From Stomoxys calcitrans (taxonomy: Eukaryota; Arthropoda; Insecta; Diptera; Muscidae), in the NCBI RefSeq assembly GCF_963082655.1, contig NC_081554.1:94060245-94124244 (forward strand): a stretch of DNA of 64,000 bases, written 5' to 3'. Within the stretch, counting starts at the first letter, position 1. Every line of letters starts with the position of its first letter. The position numbers and the translations under genes were made by a program. This document shows, piece after piece, positions 11,320 to 22,496 of this stretch. The notes under the pieces are model-generated. The model saw nothing but the letters and a program-made list of their open reading frames with translations, was not told the DNA's origin and ran no database searches.

Positions 11320-12940
11320 TAGTTGAAGGGGGACTTCAAATTTGAAGTGTTTTTTAAACGACTAGTCAATCATTTTATAATAAATTTTAAATTCGTTTTT
11401 TTACATTTTTGTACACCGGGGTAAGAGTGTGCGGCGTACCTCATTAACATGGCAGGATACCTCACAAATGAGGCGGACATGCTAAAAATAATAAAATTTG
11501 GTACCTATGTGCCAATTATTATAGAGTACGATCTTCCTTAGGCTCATGAAAAGCACGCTTCACACGATTTTCCAAAATGTACAACAATTTGTTGAATCAA
11601 TCCCATGTGTAAAACGATCACCTAACAATTGGACCATGTTGGAAATTTGTCAATGCTTCTCAAAATCCAGCATCTACTGGCATTTATTGTCAGCGTTGTG
11701 CCCAGATGTTTGCTAGACTTTTGGCTCTGTATTCAAAAGTTTCTTTTGTCGTAACTTAGTTTGGCTATATAGCTTAAGGATTCATTATTTCTGTCATCGT
11801 CATACTGGCAGTTGCGTCGCTGCAGCAGTTTAGCTCGTGGCTTGCTACCACCATCATCTCGCCAACAAACTCAAACAAGGTTGGTACTTGTTGTGCGGCT
11901 ACAGGGGCTATACTCGGCATCGTTGCTTCCAAAGAAAAGTGGAAAGGCGATTTCTTTGGCTGCCTCTTTCTCTCCATCTCCTCCCTCAGCAAGTGGTTTG
12001 ACTGTGTATGTGTGAAAGGGGTTTCGTTGTTAATCGCATAGCTCGACTTGTATCTGTCGACCTACAGACATACGAATATCAAAGGGGCTGCTGGAGAGGG
12101 AGAGGTGGAAGAACGCTGTAGGTGCCTCTTTTCTGCTCTGAAAAGTGGCAAGGTGTATGTATTGGTGTGTTGCTGACAACGTCAAGTAGCAATTTTGCTT
12201 TTCTTTGTTGTGTGAGGACATTTCTTTGGGGGGCGTCCTTTGTTGGCAGGCTGCAACTTGAAAGTGGCATCGACTTAAAAGCGCCTCTGATCTCAAATTG
12301 AGCACTGGTTAAACATTATTTTATATATTCATGATGTTGATGTTTTCTTCATCGTCGTTGGGCTTTGTTGGCTGTCAGTTGCCAATTGCCAGTTTTGTGT
12401 GCTGGTTTTCTTTAGCGTTGTGGCATGGCCTTTGGTATTCAGAAAAACAAACTAGGCGCCTTTGTAGTTTTCTGGCATGGCAACATTTGCGTCTTTTTCT
12501 TCAAAAAACTTGACTGTATTATGTCGAATGTCATATAGCATTTATTTGGATTTTTGCAAATTGTTAGATACGTACTTTGGGTGGCTTGAAACGAAAACAA
12601 ATTCGAAAGCCTTTGTTGTTGCATTAGAGGTAATGTGGAGAATACATTACGAGTCAAAAGAACACAACTCGTCAACAGTCGCCTTGAATTCTTTAAACCA
12701 AATTGCTTACAAATGTGAATATCTTTATCTTTGAAAAATGAACGGCTTTTATTAATTGGGAGTGGCAATTAGCTGGATTTTTTGGAAAAAAGGCAACTCT
12801 TATCGAAAAACTAAAGACGGCAAATAAGTTACTGTTGGGAAAAGGATACTATAGCTTATCTGTGGTGTGAATGTCCCATTCAGGCACTTTATGTTCTGTT
12901 CTCTTTGAAGATTTGTCTGACTTAGTTAATGTCAGGTCGC
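11320..12940. other. Noncoding DNA with a degenerate SINE scrap
   Basis: Around 11425-11490 a short minus-strand scrap of the SINE is visible (CCTCACAAATGAGGCGGACATGC). The rest (for example 11760-12300, with CAGCAGTTTAGCTCG and several TC-rich runs) contains only short ORFs with no recognisable motif. Confidence 0.5.
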
Positions 12941-12943
12941 CGC

Positions 12944-13015
12944 GATTGGCCGAGTTGGTAGAATAATCGGATTACTAGTGAAGGGTTCGTGAGTTCGATT
13001 CCCACTAGTGCACAG
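12944..13015 (+). other. tRNA-like pol III promoter unit, probable SINE head
   Basis: Contains an A-box-like TGGCCGAGTTGG and, about 30 bp later, a B-box-like GAGTTCGATTCCC inside a T-arm-like hairpin (GTGAG, 7-nt loop, CCCAC with one mismatch). The inverted repeat ACTAGTG/CACTAGT surrounds the B-box. The 5' and 3' ends cannot form an acceptor stem, so this is not a functional tRNA gene. A tRNA-derived SINE head is the likelier reading. Confidence 0.45.
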
Positions 13016-13040
13016 TAGGTCCCGTGACCAGTTTCAGAGG

Positions 13041-13790
13041 TAAAAAGTTCATTTTTATGCCCTCCACTAACACATCGAAATATTGGTCTAAGACCCCATT
13101 AAGTATTTATACTTTTGTCCGTTATGACATTTTTAGTCGATCTAGATATGTCCGTCCGTCTGTCTATCAGCCGAAAGCATGCTAACTTCCAAAGGAGTAA
13201 AGCTAGGCGCCTCAAATTTTGCAGAAATTCTTCCTATCACTATATCGGTTCATGTTTTGATATAGCTCCAATATAAACCTATCTCCCGATTATACTTCTT
13301 GAGCCTGCAGAGGCCGCAATTCTCATTCGAATTGGCTGAAACTTTGCTCGGTGATTTCTCTTATGACCTTCAACATAAGAATCACATGAAGCAGTCTAAG
13401 ACTTCATATAGCTTCCATATAAACCGATCTTCTGAATCTTTGTTTAAAACACCTAGAGTTCGCACTTCTTGTCTGAAATTTTGCGATACAACTTCTCCTG
13501 TGACCTTTAACATACGTGCCAAATTTGGTCTTGATCGGTCCAAAACCTAATATTGATCCAATGTTATATGATCTGATCTGCCTAATTTATTTCTTTAGCC
13601 CCTATTAGGCGCAATTCTAATCCGATTTGGCTGAAATTGCACATTGACTTCTACTATGGTCTCCAACATCCAAAGAAAGAATATCCCGAATGGGTCAGTA
13701 ACTTGTTATAGTTCGAAAAGCACATTATCCTTTGTTTGCTGTAAATAGAAAAATTTGGCTAAAGTTTTTATATAGCTTGCATATAGTGCC
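13041..13790 (-). repeat. Family A copy 2, truncated
   Basis: Contains GCCCTCCACTAACACATCG, TAAGACCCCATTAAGTAT, TCCGTCCGTCTGTC and AGGAGTAAAGCTAGGCGCCT, followed by internal units. It stops abruptly at the junction with an RTE-type LINE fragment at about 13795 and lacks the terminal hairpin. Confidence 0.7.
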
Positions 13791-13794
13791 CGAC

Positions 13795-13952
13795 GAAGGC
13801 AGCAGGAGCCGACGGGTTACCCGCTTAACTGTTTAATACCGGAGGCGACACGCTGATAAGGCGTATGCATCAGCTTGCCTACGCAATCTAGATAGAAGAA
13901 CGCATACCCGATGGTTGGAACCTCAGCATACTAGGTACCGTACACAAGAAAG
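13795..13952 (+). pseudogene. RTE-type LINE reverse transcriptase, left part
   Basis: The translation reads KAAGADGLPA, a stop, LFNTGGDTLIRRMHQLAYAI, a stop, then EERIPDGWNLSILGTVHKKG, which is the N-terminal part of an RTE/BovB-like reverse transcriptase. The frame resumes at 15621 with KECVNYRGISLLPIAYKIL, so the gene was split by the family A element in between. It also carries stop codons of its own. Confidence 0.75.
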
Positions 13953-14681
13953 GAGAAAACAAGTAAAAGCGTGCTAAGTTCGGCCGGGCCGAATCTTATA
14001 TACCCTCCACCATGGAGCGCAGTTGTCGAGTTCTTTTCCCGACATCTCTTCTTAGGCAAAAAGTGATATAAGAAAAGATTTGCTCTGCTATTAGAGCGAT
14101 ATCAAGATATGGTCCGGTTTGGACCACAATTAAATTATATGTTGCAGGCCTGTGTAAAATGTCAGCCAATTCGAGTAAGAATTGCGCCCTTTGGGGGCTC
14201 AAGAAGTAAAATAGAGAGATCGATTTATATGGGAGCTGTATGGGGCTATAAACAGATTTAGACCATAATCAACACGTATGTTGATGGTCAAGAGAGGATC
14301 CATCGTACAAAATTTCAGGCAAATCGGATAATAATTGCGACTTCAAGAGGCTCAAGAAGTCAAGATCCCAGATCGGTTTACATGGCAGCTATATCAGGTT
14401 ATGAACCGATTTAAACCTTATTTGACACAGTGGTTGAAAGAAAAAATAAAAAATAAAAAACGTCATGCAAAATTTCAGCCAAATCAGGTAGGAATTGCGT
14501 CCTCTAGAAGCTCAAGAAGTCAAGTCCCCAAATCTGTTTATATGACAGCTATATCAGTTTATGAGCCGATTTGAACCATTTTTTGCACACTTGTTGGATA
14601 TCATAAAAAAACATGTCGTGCAAAATTTCATTCCAATCTGATAAGAATTGCGCACTTTAGAGGCTTAAGAAATCAAGACCC

Positions 14682-15346
14682 AAGATCGGTTTATATGGCA
14701 GCTATATCAGGTTATGAACCGATTTCAACCATACTTGGCACAGTTGTTGAATATCATAACAAAACACGTCGTGCAAAATTTCATTGTAATCGGATAAGAA
14801 TTGCGCACTCTAGAGGCTTAAGAAGTCAAGACCCAAGATCGGTTTATATGGCAGCTATATCAGGTTATGGACCGATTAGGACCATACTTGGCACAGTTGT
14901 TGAATATCATAACAAAACACGTCGTGCAAGATTTCATTCCAATCGGATAAGAATTGCGCACTCTAGAGGCTCAAGAAGTCAAGACCCAAGATCGGTTTAT
15001 ATGGCAGCTATATCAGATTATGGACCGATTTGAACCATATTTAGCACAGTTGTTGGATATCATAACAAAACACGTCGTGCCAAAATTCATTCAAATCGGA
15101 TAAGAATTGGGCACTCTAGAGGCTCAAGAAGTCAAGACCCAAGATCGGTTTATATGGCAGCTATATCAGATTATGAACCGATTTCAACCATACTTGGCAC
15201 AGTTGTTGGATGTCATAACAAAACACGTCGTGCAAAATTTCGTGCCAATCGGATAAGAATTGCGCACTCTAGAGGTTCAAGAAGTCAAGACCCACGATCG
15301 GTTTATATGGCAGCTATATCAAAACATGGACCGATATGGCCCATTT
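14682..15346 (+). repeat. 153-bp tandem array inside family A copy 3
   Basis: The anchor AAGATCGGTTTATATGGCAG starts at 14682, 14835, 14988 and 15141, and in slightly changed form at 15294, each step exactly 153 bp. Units also share TTGGCACAGTTGTTG, CATAACAAAACACGTCGTGC and ATCGGATAAGAATTGCGCAC. The period is a multiple of three, so long open frames (14695-15033 and 15154-15564) appear as an artefact. Confidence 0.9.
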
Positions 15347-15439
15347 ACAATACCAACCGACCTACACTAATAAGAAGTATTTGTGCAAAATTTCAAGCGG
15401 CTAGCTTTACTCCTTCGGAAGTTAGCGTGCTTTCGACAG

Positions 15440-15488
15440 ACAGACGGACGGACGGACGGACGGACGGACGGACAGACGGACGGACATG
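15440..15488. repeat. (GGAC)n/(CAGA)n simple repeat
   Basis: A run of GACAGACAGACGGACGGACG type followed by ATGGCTAGATCGACAT. It occurs at the same place in every family A copy, with varying length. Confidence 0.9.
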
Positions 15489-15620
15489 GCTAGATCGACA
15501 TAAAATTTCACGACGATCAAGAATATATATACTTTATGGGGTCTCAGACGAATATTTCGAGTAGTTGCAAACAGAATGACGAAATTAGTATACCCCCCAT
15601 CTTATGGTGGAGGGTATAAA

Positions 15621-16065
15621 AAGGAATGTGTCAACTACAGAGGCATAAGTCTCCTCCCCATCGCATACAAGATACTCTCGAGCGTACTGTGTGAAAGATT
15701 GAAACCTTAAGTTGATGAGATAATTGAGCCTTATCAATGCGGCTTTAGACCCGGTGAATCCACCCTAGACCAGATATTCACACTGCGCCAAAACAGGGAA
15801 AGGACCCGAGAAGGACAAATCAACACCTACCATCTCTTTCTTGACTACAAAGTCGCTTTCGATAGCCAAATACGTTCAAAGGTTTTTCAAGCTATGTTAG
15901 AGTTTGGTATCCCTGTAAAATTAATAAGACTCTGCAGGACGACACTTGCTGATACACAACCCTCAGCAAGAATAGGAAAGAATCTCTCCGAACCATTCAA
16001 TACCAAACGAGGTTTCAGACAAGGAGACAGCATATCGTGTGTTCTCTTTAATATTCTGCTGGAGA
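15621..16065 (+). pseudogene. RTE-type LINE reverse transcriptase, right part
   Basis: Continues from 13952: KECVNYRGISLLPIAYKIL, a stop after LKP, then QCGFRPGESTLDQIFTLRQ, LFLDYKVAFDS (the usual catalytic FVDFxxAFD region, altered) and GFRQGDSISCVLFNILLEK. It is cut at about 16065 by another family A fragment, before the YADD motif. Non-functional. Confidence 0.75.
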
Positions 16066-16870
16066 AGTATAAACCGATCTCCGATTTGATTTCTTGAGCC
16101 CCTACAGATTGCAATTATTATACAAATTGGCAAGAATTTTGCACACTGACTCATTCTGTGAACTCCAACATTCACGCCATGTATGGTTCAATTTGGTCCA
16201 TAACCTGATATTTCTTCCATAAAAACAATCTCCCGATTACATATAAGCCCTCAGAAGAAGCAATTCTTATCCGAATTTGCTGGAATTTTGCACGATGATT
16301 ACTGCTATTACCTCCAACAAACCGGTCCATAATCTGCTATAGTTCCACATATAAACTGATCTTCCGATTATACTCCTTGACCCCCTAGATGGCTCAATTC
16401 TTATCCGATTTCGCTGAAATTTTGCACTATAACGTCTGCTCTTACCTCCAATATCTAAGCAAAGTATGACATGAACCGATCCATAACCTCATATAGCTCC
16501 CATATAAACCTATCTCTCGATTTGACTTCTCGAGAGCCTAGAAGCATCAATCAAGAGATAAGTTTAAATGGTAGCTATCTCAGGTTATGGATTGATTCAG
16601 TCCATACTTGGCTTGGATATTGAAAGTAATAGTAGAATCGTGCTAATAGAAATCGTGTAAAATTTTAGCTTAATCGGATAAGAATTGCGTCATCTAGAGG
16701 CTCAAGAAATATAACCGGATGATCAGTTTATATGGAAGCCACATCAGGTTATGGATATTAGACGTTGATGTTGGTGGTCATAGGGGAAGAGGTCAGTATG
16801 CAAAATAGCCAAATCGGATCGTAATTGTATCCGGTAGGAGCTCAAGAAATCAACTTGGAGTACTCTCAAA
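16066..16870. repeat. Two opposed family A fragments
   Basis: 16066-16545 reads as minus-strand family A units (AAACCGATCTCCGATTTGAT, CAATTCTTATCCGA); 16550-16870 reads as plus-strand units (GGTAGCTATCTCAGGTTATGG, TCGGATAAGAATTGCG). They meet tail to tail near 16548. Both lack terminal sequences. Confidence 0.55.
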
Positions 16871-16912
16871 GTTTATTCACACCTAATTTTTCCCCAAATA
16901 TCCCCTTCGTAC

Positions 16913-17131
16913 TTGGGTTGCCCAAAAAGTAATTGCGGATTTTTTAAAAGATTCTTAAAAAGAATGAACTTTAATCAAATATACTTTTTTACACTTTTTT
17001 TCTAAAGCAAGCTAAAAGTAACAGCTGATAACTGACAGAAGAAAGAATGCAATTACAGAGTCACAAGCTGTGAAAAAATTTGTCAACGCCGACTATATGA
17101 AAAATCCGCAATTACTTTTTGGGCAACCCAA
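16913..17131 (+). mobile_element. MITE with TTGGGTTGCCC ends, copy 2
   Basis: Same termini and interior as the element at 831 (TTGGGTTGCCCAAAAAGTAA to CTTTTTGGGCAACCCAA), 219 bp with small internal deletions. The right flank is TA but the left flank is AC, so one side of the target duplication has mutated or been rearranged. Confidence 0.85.
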
Positions 17132-17279
17132 TATTATAATACATCTGTTGTTAAATCTCATAATATGTATATGACCGTGCCGAACTTTGATTACACAGCA
17201 CCATCGGCATATTCATCATATTATTCTATTACAACTCCACTACAATGCAAATAGTTATATCCAAATATAAGTTGGTGTG

Positions 17280-17470
17280 CACCATATTTGATTCAGGTGC
17301 CGAGATCTCTAATACAAGTCGCAGTTTCAGGGAAATTTGGCATTTATCAGATTAGGGCCCTTAATCGGCCGATCGGTCTATATGGCAGGTGTATCTAAAA
17401 TATGGTCCGATCTGGACCATTATGGGTATCGAACGCCGGGAGGCCCAAACCAACTCAATATTTAAAATTT
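17280..17470 (+). repeat. Family D-like repeat fragment
   Basis: Contains CGGCCGATCGGTCTATATGG and ATCTAAAATATGGTCCGATC, the core unit seen at 26870-27560 on the other strand. Confidence 0.45.
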
Positions 17471-17607
17471 CACCGAAAGAAGATATTTCTTCTCGACCAA
17501 TGGCGATTGCTTGGATACCAAGGATTCCCTCAGATCCTGAATCGATACTTGTAAGACTAAGGGAATGTTATCCCAATCTTTTAACCACCAACTGAACGAT
17601 TGGTAGA

Positions 17608-18173
17608 TTGGATGAGGCTGATGGTGACCAGAGACATGTAGTGTTCGTACTAAACTCCGGCTGTCTAGCAAACCTCAACAAGTCTGTAGGGGTAGTATCC
17701 TACGGATTCAACAAGTTAAAACTGAAGGTCTATGGAAGTGGTGGGGTTGGGGAATCAGGAGACGACTCAGCAGTTGTTACTGAACACTTTTCAGAGGACC
17801 ACACCGCTAAAGTCTGGCGGATTGCAGAAGACTCAAAATCCGCCTGCCACTGTCGAGACAGGAGCGGATGGCATCGAATCGGGACCCGACAAGCCCTGTG
17901 TGCTTGGGTCATCCAGTTGTACTGAATTCAAGGTGTGAAACATCTAAAGAGGAATCTTCCACACCGCAAGTGTCCAGTGTCCTGAGGAAGAGTGGTTCCA
18001 CTGCTTTCTCACCTGCCCCTGGATGCGTACGAAAGCTCATCATGACAAGATCTAACGAATCTTGTGAGGATGAACTCCTGGCAAAATCAGAAGACGAGGC
18101 TAACACGACAATGGTGGAAGTTCTGAATCCTGACTATGGTCCGGTTTCTACAGATAAATCTCCACCATTTTAA
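17608..18173 (+). pseudogene. LINE-A ORF1 remnant
   Basis: Two overlapping frames cover ORF1: 17608-17925 (ADGDQRHVVFVLNSGCLANL) and 17868-18173 (RKSGSTAFSPAPGC...LLAKSEDEANTT), with a frameshift between them near 17900. It ends at a TAA at 18171-18173, after the ATG at 18136 that opens the endonuclease frame, so ORF1 and ORF2 overlapped by about 38 bp in a different frame, an arrangement known from other non-LTR elements. No CCHC knuckle or RNA-binding motif is visible in what remains. Function unknown beyond its position; in this class ORF1 proteins usually bind the element RNA. Confidence 0.6.
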
Positions 18174-18628
18174 GGCCGCTTCGGCGGCACTAAAAGTCCT
18201 CCTGATGGCAGGGGCATTTGACGTGGTCCTTATCCAGGAGTCTTGAGTGTGTGGAGGAATGGTTCGTGGATTAAGAATTCCGGAATTTAAACTACTTAAG
18301 GGTACAAGGAATGGGAGACACAGAGCCTGAATTCTCGCAAAGAGTAGTCTAAATGTTTTTCTACTTCCGCCGATAAGCACTGAAGATTTAGTAATAGTCA
18401 GCCTTGAAATAATCAAGTCTCATTACTGGCTGGCTTCCCTATATATGTCACACGATTCAAGTTGCTGGTTGTAGGCGCTTCTGCAGGGAAGAAGAGCCTC
18501 ATTGTAGGCAGTGATGCTAATGCACATTACCAAATATGGGGAAGTTCGGATGTCAATGAAAGGGGTTAGCCGCTTATCGAATATATTTTAAGTTGCAATC
18601 TGGCGATTTGTAATAAAGGGAATGGTAT
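18136..18628 (+). pseudogene. LINE-A APE-type endonuclease remnant
   Basis: The ATG at 18136 opens a frame with QINLHHFKAASAALKVLL and VVLIQES (the catalytic Q-N and Q-E motifs of apurinic-like endonucleases). Stops follow after QES (TGA near 18244) and RHRA. The frame then shifts near 18472, and LIVGSDANAHYQIWGSSDVN continues in another frame, supplying the D-x-N-x-H motif. The order and spacing fit the target-nicking endonuclease of a non-LTR retrotransposon. It is inactivated by at least two stops and one shift. Confidence 0.75.
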
Positions 18629-18639
18629 GCTGGACGGCG

Positions 18640-19742
18640 CTTCAAAAGTCTACTAATACTTAACCGGATTCAAAGGATGGTTTGTTTATGCATCACAGCC
18701 GCACTGAGGACGACACCATCTGATGCACTGAATTTAATGCTACATCTTATACCACTGGACATTGTGGCTAGACAAATTGCTGCGACCACTGCCGAGAGAT
18801 TAAGGGAGCTTTCTCATCGGTCAGGTGGTGGCCACGGACACTGTGTTATACTTGATACAATATCCGATGTTCCAGGCAGTGTGGATTACACCCTACCAGA
18901 GACGCTTTTTGAAAAAAAGTACTGCACCACTATTCCTAATAGAATCGATTGGAATTACGTTATCCCTGGTAACAGAAGTTGCATAGACTTCTATACGGAT
19001 GGTTCCAAACTAAACAACCAGGTGGGCTTTGGGGTGTACTCTAAAGATCTAGAACTGGTCATATCGAAAAGGTTACTCAATCACTGTAGTGTGCATCAAA
19101 AGGAGATCCTTGCAATTAAGGAAGTGAAGGAATGGCTAAGATATAGTATCATAACGACGATTGGCATAAATATCTTCTCAGGCAGCCAGTCAGTCATTAA
19201 ATGCCTGGAGAACGTATTTCTAAAAACAAAAAACGCCCTCGACTGTCGCAGATCTCTCAACGAGATGGCTGCGCAGTTCAAAATTCACCTGTTCTGGGTG
19301 CCGGGCCACAGAGATATCACAGGGAATTGTAAAGCGGACTAGCTTGCGAGACTAGGAACTACCATACCGATTCCAGGGATACTGAAATCTGCGGATATGC
19401 CTCTAGCGACATGTAAGCTAAGTTTTCAGTACCAGGCCCGAAGAACAACGAATGATAGATGGTCACAAGGCGGGGCCTGTGGCCTGATCTAGACTTCGAG
19501 AGGTCTACTGCTTTGCTGTCACTGGCTAGAACAGGCGTCTCAGTCTTTGTGTCCGTCATGGCAGGTCACTGTCTAATCGGAAAACATGCTGACAGACTGG
19601 AGGTTGCCAGCAACGACTTTTGCAGAAGCTGTGAGGACATCGAAGAAGAAGAGACTATAGAACACCTTCTGTGTGTGTGTCCCGCACTAGCAGTCAGAAG
19701 GAGCTCCACTTTAGGTTCTTATTTGTGAATGTGAACATTCGC
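18640..19742 (+). pseudogene. LINE-A RNase H and C-terminal tail remnant
   Basis: The frame 18677-19342 (221 residues) runs from the post-polymerase linker (MVCLCITAALRTTPSDALNL) into RNase H: FYTDGSKLNNQVGFGVYS supplies the first Asp, VHQKEILAIKEV the Glu (in the usual QxEI form it would be QAEI), SGSQSVIKCL aligns with the DSQ region but has lost the Asp, and FWVPGHRDITGNCKAD the WVPGH motif. A TAG replaces the codon after KAD. The tail resumes at 19459 with HCLIGKHADRLEVASNDFCR and C...TIEHLLC. RNase H in a retrotransposon removes RNA from the RNA-DNA hybrid; this copy cannot be functional. Confidence 0.75.
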
Positions 19743-19889
19743 AAGTTTTAGGGCTTTTTAAAGTAATCTGGATGTTTCAAACGGTAGAAACTAGAAGGAA
19801 TCTTCCTTCTTCTGTTCCTGTGGTATCACAATGGACGAAAACGTCTAAGTGGGTCTGATGGCAGACTGCCACTTAAACCTAACCTACTG

Positions 19890-20639
19890 GTTAATTCAAC
19901 AATTAGAACTAAAAGCAATTCTGCGTTCTCTTATTTCTGGAACCTCAATATAAACTAAATTGCTCAAGTGAGTTTGATTGCAGATTGTCGCCATAAAATA
20001 AATCGACGTACATATGAAATTACTATAACTTCTGATAATTGTTTCCTCAACATTTGAAACTTTTTCATTGGTTTTAAATACTTTGTCCTCCCCATCAGGT
20101 TTCCGTGTTTGGTAAGTAGTTTTTTCTTTAATTGACTTTTGCAAAGTGAACAAAATCAACAATTTTACAGCGCAATTGGCAATTTGACTAACGTTGCCTC
20201 TGTCTTTTTTCTTGTTGAGATCCATTATTGTTTTAACTAACTGCACAGCGGCACATGCACATTGCCAACCAACTTTATGGACTTTTTACCCTAAGTGCAA
20301 TTACAGTATCATTTCAAATGGCAGTTGCTAGTGTAGGGAATACATGAAATCATTTCGCAATTTTATTGCCTTGAAAATCCATTCTTATATCAGTTGCTAG
20401 ATCATTTCTAGTAGCCCTTGAAGATTCGGTTTAGATTTTGCGTTTGAAATTATATTACAATTTCCACGTAGTTTCAATTACTGGGTATATTTTAGTTCCG
20501 ATCAGATTTAACAGATATCAGTCTCAGACAATGTGAAATCCATACAGCCTGACATATGAGTTATTGTATTCCTTTACCTTACAGCAGCAGCAGCAGTGCT
20601 TATGTGGCTAGACACAATGCTCAAAAAATAATAAACAAG
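19890..20639. other. Noncoding DNA
   Basis: Apart from a short CAGCAGCAGCAG run near 20584 I see no repeat family, and no protein motif in the 116-codon minus-strand ORF here. Confidence 0.45.
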
Positions 20640-21394
20640 AAGTCAAAATCCAAGATCGGTTTAAATGGCAGCTTTATCAGGTTATGAACCGATTTGAACC
20701 TTATTTGACAGAGTTATTGAAAGTAAGAATAAAGTACGTCATGCAAAATTTTAGCCAAATCGGATTAGAATTGCGCCCTCTAGAAGCTTAAGAAGTCAAG
20801 TCCCCAGATCAGCTATATCAGGTTATGAACCGATTTGAACCATACTTGGCACAGTTGTTGGATATCATAACAAAATACTTCGTGCAAAAATGCATTCAAA
20901 TCAGATAAGAATTGCGCTCTCTAGAGGCTCAAGAAGTCAAGACCCAAGATCGGTTTATATGGCAGCTATATCAGGTTATAGACCGATTTGAACCATACTT
21001 GGCACAGTTGTTGGATATCATAACAAAACACGTCGTGCAAAATTTCATTCCAATCGGATGAGAATTGCGCACTCTAGAGACTCAAGAAATCAAGACCAAA
21101 GATCGGTTTATATGGCAGCTATATCAAAACATGAACTGATATGGCCCATTTACAATACCAACCGACCTACACTAATAAGAAGTATTTGTGCAAAATTTCA
21201 AGCGGCTAGCTTTACTCCTTCGGAAGTTAGCGTGCTTTCGACAGACAGACGGACGGACATGCCTAGATCGACATAAAATGTCGCGACGATCAAGAATATA
21301 TATACTTTATGGGGTCTCAGACGAATATTTCGAGTAGTTACAAACAGAATGACGAAATTAGTATACCCCCCATCCTACGGTGGAGGGTATAAAA
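20640..21394 (+). repeat. Family A copy 5, left end missing
   Basis: Starts inside a unit (AAGTCAAAATCCAAGATCGG) and ends with the proper right terminus (CCATCCTACGGTGGAGGGTA then TAAAAA). Two 153-bp units are in register (anchors at 20946 and 21099). Confidence 0.75.
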
Positions 21395-22030
21395 ATAATG
21401 CATTAGACATAAATGAAATTTTCGGCAGGTAAAATTCTTTTGTGAAAAACGTTGGACTTTGTTTACGACCGAATTGAAGACATTTTATGATTAGTTCATG
21501 CAAGACTTTGTGGCGAATAGAAAATGTGCCCAAATAATACGATATTTCCTGGCCTTTTTTTATATATTCATTCGTTAGAACTATCTTTTAAACATTTTAA
21601 TATGAGAAAATGCAATTCAAACCCTTTCCGGGTTAATTTGACATTTGTGATACACATAACGCTAACACTCTCTGTCAAATGGAAGAGACTCAAGAGATAA
21701 ACAAAGCAAACGAATCATATTTTCGTGTAACAAAGCTTGCAGTAAACGAAAAGTTTTTAGATTAAAATAATTTTCTTCAATAAGGGACATAATTAACCAC
21801 AGACCAAATTTTTTAAGGTTTTACTATAAATTGAGTGATTTTACAGGAAAAAGTGACAAATTCACACCTAATGTTCGACGGTAGAGAGAAATGTTGCATA
21901 ATCAAAATAAAAATAGTACTTCCCTTAACTGTTTGACCCATAGATTTTCCCTACGTTTTATTTATTGCGTGTACAGAATTCTCTCCTTCCCCGAAGAAGA
22001 GCGATTTTCACTATTCTTCAAACCTCCAGA
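21395..22030. other. Noncoding DNA
   Basis: AT-rich, no recognisable repeat or coding motif. Confidence 0.4.
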
Positions 22031-22034
22031 CTTT

Positions 22035-22340
22035 AAAAATATTTTTGATAGTTCCTCAGATAACTATTCAATAACAACTGCTGAGTCGGCTCCTGATTTC
22101 CCACAGCTTCTTTACTCCTTTAGCTTCAACTTCTTGAATCCGTAGATTGATAGTTTTTCAGATAAGGATTAAGCAGCAGCTGCTGAGTCTTCTCCAGATG
22201 CCCCAACCCTACCGCTTTTATAATTCTTTGGTTCAACTTTTTGAGTTAATAGGATACAACTCTTTCAGAATTTTTGAGACATACGAAGCAGCCGATTGCC
22301 ATCCGCTTCATCCAATTAGCCAATGTTCTAGAATTACTGG
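22035..22340 (-). pseudogene. LINE-A ORF1 fragment, internally duplicated
   Basis: Resembles 11056-11318 on the same strand: GATAGTTCCTCAG...AACTGCTGAGT...TTC...ACTTCTTGAATCCGTAG, immediately followed by a second diverged copy of the same segment (GATAGTTTTTCAGATAAGGA ... CAGCTGCTGAGTCTTCTCC). Confidence 0.6.
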
Positions 22341-22496
22341 GATTTCAGTACCTTAATATCCGAGATACGAGTAAAGATTCAGGATTTAAAGGAGTCCTTG
22401 GTGACCATGCCATTGTTCGAGAAGGAATATCTTTATTCTTGATTAAATCAAGTGTTGTGCCTGGGACGGGTGCCACCGACGCACAATGGGAAGGGA

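Larger units (their letters stand above)
13953..15620 (+). mobile_element. Family A copy 3, complete, nested in an RTE LINE
   Basis: Left end AACAAGTAAAAGCGTGCTAA, then the hairpin TTCGGCCGGGCCGAA and TATACCCTCCACCATGG. Right end CCATCTTATGGTGGAGGGTA followed by TAAAAA, so the subterminal sequences are inverted repeats of each other. Because the flanks rejoin in a readable reverse transcriptase (HKKGE to KECVNYRG), the element borders are fixed to within a few A residues. The interior holds diverged units, an exact-period 153-bp array (14682-15346) and a GGAC microsatellite. It encodes no protein; mobility would depend on an enzyme supplied elsewhere. Confidence 0.8.
17590..19888 (+). mobile_element. 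LINE-A copy with ORF1, EN and RNase H but reverse transcriptase deleted
   Basis: The longest plus-strand LINE-A copy. Its order is ORF1 (17608-18173), endonuclease (18136-18628), then directly the region after the polymerase (ILNRIQRMVCLCITAALRTT, from about 18640), RNase H, zinc-knuckle tail and the 3' end CTTAAACCTAACC. Compared with a complete non-LTR element, everything from the end of the endonuclease to the end of the reverse transcriptase is missing. Stops and frameshifts occur in each block, so it is dead. Confidence 0.8.

Noticed and set aside
12944..13015. A functional tRNA gene
   Set aside because: A and B boxes are present but no acceptor stem can be formed and the anticodon arm is poor.
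14682..15346. CRISPR-like array
   Set aside because: Whole 153-bp units are repeated with no unique spacers between short repeats, and the genome is clearly eukaryotic.
14695..15564. Long ORFs with a 51-residue repeat (MAAIS...[13 protein letters not shown])
   Set aside because: They are the translation of the 153-bp array, whose period is a multiple of three. Other copies of the same repeat carry stops and indels, and the sequence is shared with dozens of non-coding copies.
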